Below, piece after piece: positions 61,418-64,000 of a DNA stretch of 64,000 nucleotides; within the stretch, counting starts at the first letter, position 1, and every line of letters begins with the position of its first letter. Made by a program: the position numbers and the translations under genes. The notes under the pieces are model-generated. The model was not told the DNA's origin and searched no databases. It worked only from the letters and a program-made list of their open reading frames with translations. Source of the stretch: CAIWHR01 sp963726775 (GTDB lineage: Bacteria; Pseudomonadota; Gammaproteobacteria; Burkholderiales; Casimicrobiaceae); contig CAVSDL010000009.1 in the NCBI GenBank assembly GCA_963726775.1, positions 744,001 to 808,000 on the forward strand, read 5' to 3'.

Positions 61418-62112
61418 GGCCGGACCGCCCCGGCGCGGCCGAGATGCGCGGCGATGCCGTCGAACACCCTGTGGAACATCGCCGGCGTCAGGCGCCGCGT
61501 GTTGGTGTTGTAGCGGCTGCAGTGATAGCTGTCGAACAGCATGGCGCCGCCGGCCAGCGGATGCCGCGCACCGTGGCGAAAGGCGAATGCCGACGGAGGG
61601 TGACCGAGCGCGCGCAACGTCGCGTCGTGCGCGATGCGGCCGAGCGCGAGGATCGCACCACCGGCCGGCAGCGCGCGCAGGTCGGCCGCGAGAAAGGAAT
61701 TGCACTCGCGCGCCTCCGCCGGCGTGGGCTTGTTCTCCGGCGGCAGGCATTTGACCGCGTTGGTGATCCGGCAGCCGGCGAGCACGAGGCCGTCGTCGCG
61801 TGCGGTCGCGATGGCACGGGACGCGAATCCGTAGGCGTGCAGCGTCGCGTAGAGCAGGATGCCCGCGTGGTCGCCGGTGAACGGACGCCCGCTGGCGTTC
61901 GCGCCGTGCAAACCCGGTGCGAGGCCGACGATGACGAGCGCCGCGTCGTCGGCGCCGAACGGCGGAACCGGGCGGCAGAAGTAGTGCGGGTAATCAGCGC
62001 GCACCGTCTCCAGAAACGCGGCGAGCCGGGGGCAACGGCGGCAACCGGGGTCATACGCGGCCGACGCCCGGACTTCTGGCAGAATGGCGGCATTCTTCGC
62101 GGCGACGCTCAT
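61414..62112 (-). CDS. Uracil-DNA glycosylase, family 5 (UdgB)
   Basis: The 232-residue glycosylase has an Fe-S-type N-terminus (YDPGCRRCPRL), motif GLAPGLHGANASGRPFTGD (near 63-81), the ligand Cys in LAGCRITNAVKC and the terminal motif SYHCSRYNTNTRRLT. Family 5 removes uracil and hypoxanthine-type bases. It overlaps uvrC by 4 bp, making a DNA-repair operon. Confidence 0.92.
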   Translation of the reverse strand: MSVAAKNAAILPEVRASAAYDPGCRRCPRLAAFLETVRADYPHYFCRPVPPFGADDAALVIVGLAPGLHGANASGRPFTGDHAGILLYATLHAYGFASRAIATARDDGLVLAGCRITNAVKCLPPENKPTPAEARECNSFLAADLRALPAGGAILALGRIAHDATLRALGHPPSAFAFRHGARHPLAGGAMLFDSYHCSRYNTNTRRLTPAMFHRVFDGIAAHLGRAGAVRP

Positions 62113-62150
62113 GCGGCGCGAATGCTAGCACGGGCGGCGGTCCATTCGCC

Positions 62151-63029
62151 GTGCCGCCAACACTCCTCGATACGCCGCCCGCCGCGTGCCGCGCGCGGAG
62201 CTCCGATGGCCGAATGCTCCCGCTCGAAACCAACCTCGAACTGCGCACCCGACTGCCGACCAAAGGGGCGGGCAAGAGCAACGGCCGCAAGCCGCCGCTG
62301 CTGTTCATCCACGGCGGTTACTGTGACGGCTGGTGCTGGGAGCCGCATTTTCTGCCCTGGTTCGCCGACAACGGCTACGCCTCGCACGCGCTGTCGCTGC
62401 GCGGCCATGGCGCATCGGGAGGCCGCGAGACGTTGTTCGTCGCAGGCCTCGACGAATATGCCGCCGACGTCGAGCACATTGCGTCGCTGCTGCCCGCGCC
62501 GCCGGTCCTCATCGGGCATTCGATGGGCGCGGCGATCGTCGAGCGACTGATGGCAACCCGCCCGGTGCGCGCCGCGGCGCTGATCGCGCCGGTTCCGCCG
62601 GCGGGCCTGCTGACGATGGCGGCGCGCCTCGCCACCGAGCGCCCCGATTACTTGCTGGCGATGAATCAGTTCGATCCGACACGACTGTCCGGCCATCTGC
62701 TCGATACGTTGCGGCCCTTCTATTTCAGCGACGACGTGGAGCCCGCCATCCTGGCCGAGGCCACGCGGCACCTGGACATCGAGTCGCCACGCGCGCTGCT
62801 CGATCTCTCATTGCGGTTGCACTGGCAGCTGCCCGAACGCGGCGGCGCGCCGCTGCTGGTGCTGGGCGCCGATGGAGATCGCATTTCGACCCCCAATGAC
62901 GTTCGCGCGACCGCGGACCACCATGGCGTCGCGGGCGTGATCGTGCCGGGGCTCGCGCACATGCTGATGCTGGAGCGCCGATGGGTGCAACCGGCGCGGG
63001 AGGTGCTGAAATGGCTGGGGACGCTCTAA
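62151..63029 (+). CDS. Alpha/beta hydrolase
   Basis: The 292-residue hydrolase has oxyanion region FIHGGYCDGWCW, nucleophile GHSMG (Ser near 124), Asp in VLGADGDRI and His in GLAHML (near 270). The lid region is between. Substrate unknown; esterase or lipase-like. GTG 62151 is the first start; ATG 62214 is an alternative just ahead of the first strand. Divergent from the repair genes. Confidence 0.85.
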   Translation: MPPTLLDTPPAACRARSSDGRMLPLETNLELRTRLPTKGAGKSNGRKPPLLFIHGGYCDGWCWEPHFLPWFADNGYASHALSLRGHGASGGRETLFVAGLDEYAADVEHIASLLPAPPVLIGHSMGAAIVERLMATRPVRAAALIAPVPPAGLLTMAARLATERPDYLLAMNQFDPTRLSGHLLDTLRPFYFSDDVEPAILAEATRHLDIESPRALLDLSLRLHWQLPERGGAPLLVLGADGDRISTPNDVRATADHHGVAGVIVPGLAHMLMLERRWVQPAREVLKWLGTL

Positions 63030-63096
63030 CGCCGTTCTGCAGGTGGGCAACGGCGCCTCGGACAAATGCGGCGCGCGTCGTCGCCGATGCTCCCGC

Positions 63097-64000
63097 TTAC
63101 GCCGGCTGCGTCGAGACCAGGCCGATCAGCGCAGCGAATTCCATGCTCGGCAGCGGCTTGCTGAACCAGAAGCCCTGGTAGCAGTTGCACCCGCGCGCGT
63201 CCAGAAAGTCGAGCTGCGCCTTGGTGCCGACGCCCTCGGCGACGACCTTCAGGCCCAGCCCGCGCGCCAGGCCGATGATGGCCTCGGTGATCGCGGCGTC
63301 CTGAGGGTCGGATTCGAGATCGGCGATGAACGAGATGTCGATCTTCAGCGTGTCAATGGGGAAGTGCTTCAGGTGCGTCAGCGACGAATAGCCCGTGCCG
63401 AAGTCGTCGATCGCCACCGTGAACCCTTCGCCCCGCAGCTGGTGGAGCACCTTGCGGATCGCGTCGAGGTCATGCATGAGGCTGGTCTCGGTGACCTCGA
63501 GTTCGATCCACGACGGCTCGCAGCCGACGCCGCGGACGATATCCGAGATCCGCTGCGGCAGGTCCTCGCGGTAGAACTGCCGCGCCGACAGATTGACCGA
63601 CACCCGCAGCGGCATGCCTTCCTTGCGCCACGCGACGCATTGCTCGGCCGCCGTCTTCAGGACCCACTCGCCCAGCGCGTGGATCAGGCCCGACTCCTCG
63701 GCGAGCGGAATGAATACCTGCGGCGGGACGTTGCCGTGTTCCGGATCGTTCCAGCGCAGCAGCGCCTCGGCGCCGACGACCGTGTGGTCGGAGATCCGCA
63801 CCACGGGCTGGTAATGCAGCTGCAGCAGGTTGTCCTGCAGCGCCAGGCGCAGCGCGGCTTCCAGCGTGTGCTGCTTCAGGCGACGCTGCGCGAGGTCGGC
63901 GTCGAGGAACTGATAGGTGTTGCGCCCGAGCTCCTTCGACCGGTACATCGCGACGTCGGCGTGCTTCAGGAGCTCTTCGGGGTCGTCCGAGTCGTCAGGG
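63097..64000 (-). CDS. GGDEF-EAL family protein, C-terminal part (5' end outside window)
   Basis: The visible part starts in the end of a GGDEF domain (DDPEELLKHADVAMYRSKELGRN) and contains a complete EAL domain: GAEALLRWNDPEHGNVPPQVF, LPLRVSVNLSARQFY-like segment, ELEVTETSLM, IDDFGTGYSSLTHL and KVVAEGVGTKAQ. The usual EGVET is EGVGT here, a possible change in the phosphodiesterase loop. The N-terminus lies beyond the right edge. Confidence 0.88.
   Translation of the reverse strand, partial: PDDSDDPEELLKHADVAMYRSKELGRNTYQFLDADLAQRRLKQHTLEAALRLALQDNLLQLHYQPVVRISDHTVVGAEALLRWNDPEHGNVPPQVFIPLAEESGLIHALGEWVLKTAAEQCVAWRKEGMPLRVSVNLSARQFYREDLPQRISDIVRGVGCEPSWIELEVTETSLMHDLDAIRKVLHQLRGEGFTVAIDDFGTGYSSLTHLKHFPIDTLKIDISFIADLESDPQDAAITEAIIGLARGLGLKVVAEGVGTKAQLDFLDARGCNCYQGFWFSKPLPSMEFAALIGLVSTQPA

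Noticed and set aside
58868..61513. 881-codon open frame opposite pgsA and uvrC
   Set aside because: Antisense shadow of two conserved genes, with no family resemblance.
1..64000. CRISPR array, rRNA operon or complete insertion sequence
   Set aside because: No regularly spaced direct repeats, rRNA sequence or transposase gene was seen; the only mobile gene is the integrase remnant at 41.6 kb.

Overview
The window is high-GC DNA with dense coding, frequent GTG/TTG starts and many ATGA-type overlaps. Its gene families point to a betaproteobacterium, probably Burkholderiales or a relative: a Bug/TctC periplasmic receptor, TcuA/TcuB, a GcvA-type LysR regulator beside a DUF2917 protein, DUF3014, a DUF2092/DUF1254 surface locus, family-5 uracil-DNA glycosylase, and uvrC-pgsA order. 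The genus cannot be fixed from sequence alone.

Layout. 0-6 kb: a leftward block of exported proteins (Gly/His repeat protein, DUF2092, two tandem small secreted paralogues, a membrane-anchored unknown, DUF1254) facing a divergent AraC regulator. 6-20 kb: gshA, DUF3014, a Bug receptor converging on tcuBA, a K+ channel, a truncated Usp coupled to a P-type ATPase, SRPBCC plus ribbon-helix-helix genes, LysR/DUF2917/MFS. 20.9-23.4 kb: a gene graveyard (crotonase remnant, FtsX-like permease with an amber codon, fused scraps of an ABC ATPase and an HlyD protein, an N-truncated SRPBCC gene). 23.4-25.4 kb: a probably leaderless arsR-type gene, an AHSA1/SRPBCC gene and ACR3.

25.4-41.5 kb, the most interesting region: five transcription units carry copies of one LacI-type operator, TTGAAnCGnTTCAA (four perfect, one of them in the promoter of the local lacI gene, and further copies next to the other units). 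They encode a TRAP carboxylate transporter, enoyl-CoA hydratase, shikimate-dehydrogenase-like enzyme, DUF993 protein, sugar-phosphate isomerase/epimerase-like protein, CoA transferase, two MaoC hydratases, acyl-CoA dehydrogenase, two Gfo/Idh oxidoreductases, an SDR and one unrecognised protein. I read this as an undescribed catabolic regulon for a hydroxylated, probably cyclic, carboxylic acid combining sugar/cyclitol-type and CoA-thioester chemistry. The substrate is inference.

41.5-55.5 kb: an intact tRNA-Asn(GTT) at 55.4 kb and two further copies of its 3' end (52.2 and 41.9 kb), the latter beside a tyrosine-recombinase remnant, indicate tandem genomic islands. The middle island (about 10 kb) carries a D-amino-acid/N-acyl-D-amino-acid utilisation cluster: RidA, dipeptide-type ABC transporter, D-threonine-aldolase-like PLP enzyme (frameshifted at its end), RpiR regulator and D-aminoacylase, with two RpiR-like operators. 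The 3-kb segment next to the tRNA holds DUF302 and a transmembrane Ser/Thr kinase. 55.5-64 kb: backbone genes, namely FIST plus PAS-GGDEF-EAL, pgsA, uvrC, udg5, an alpha/beta hydrolase and the end of a second EAL protein.
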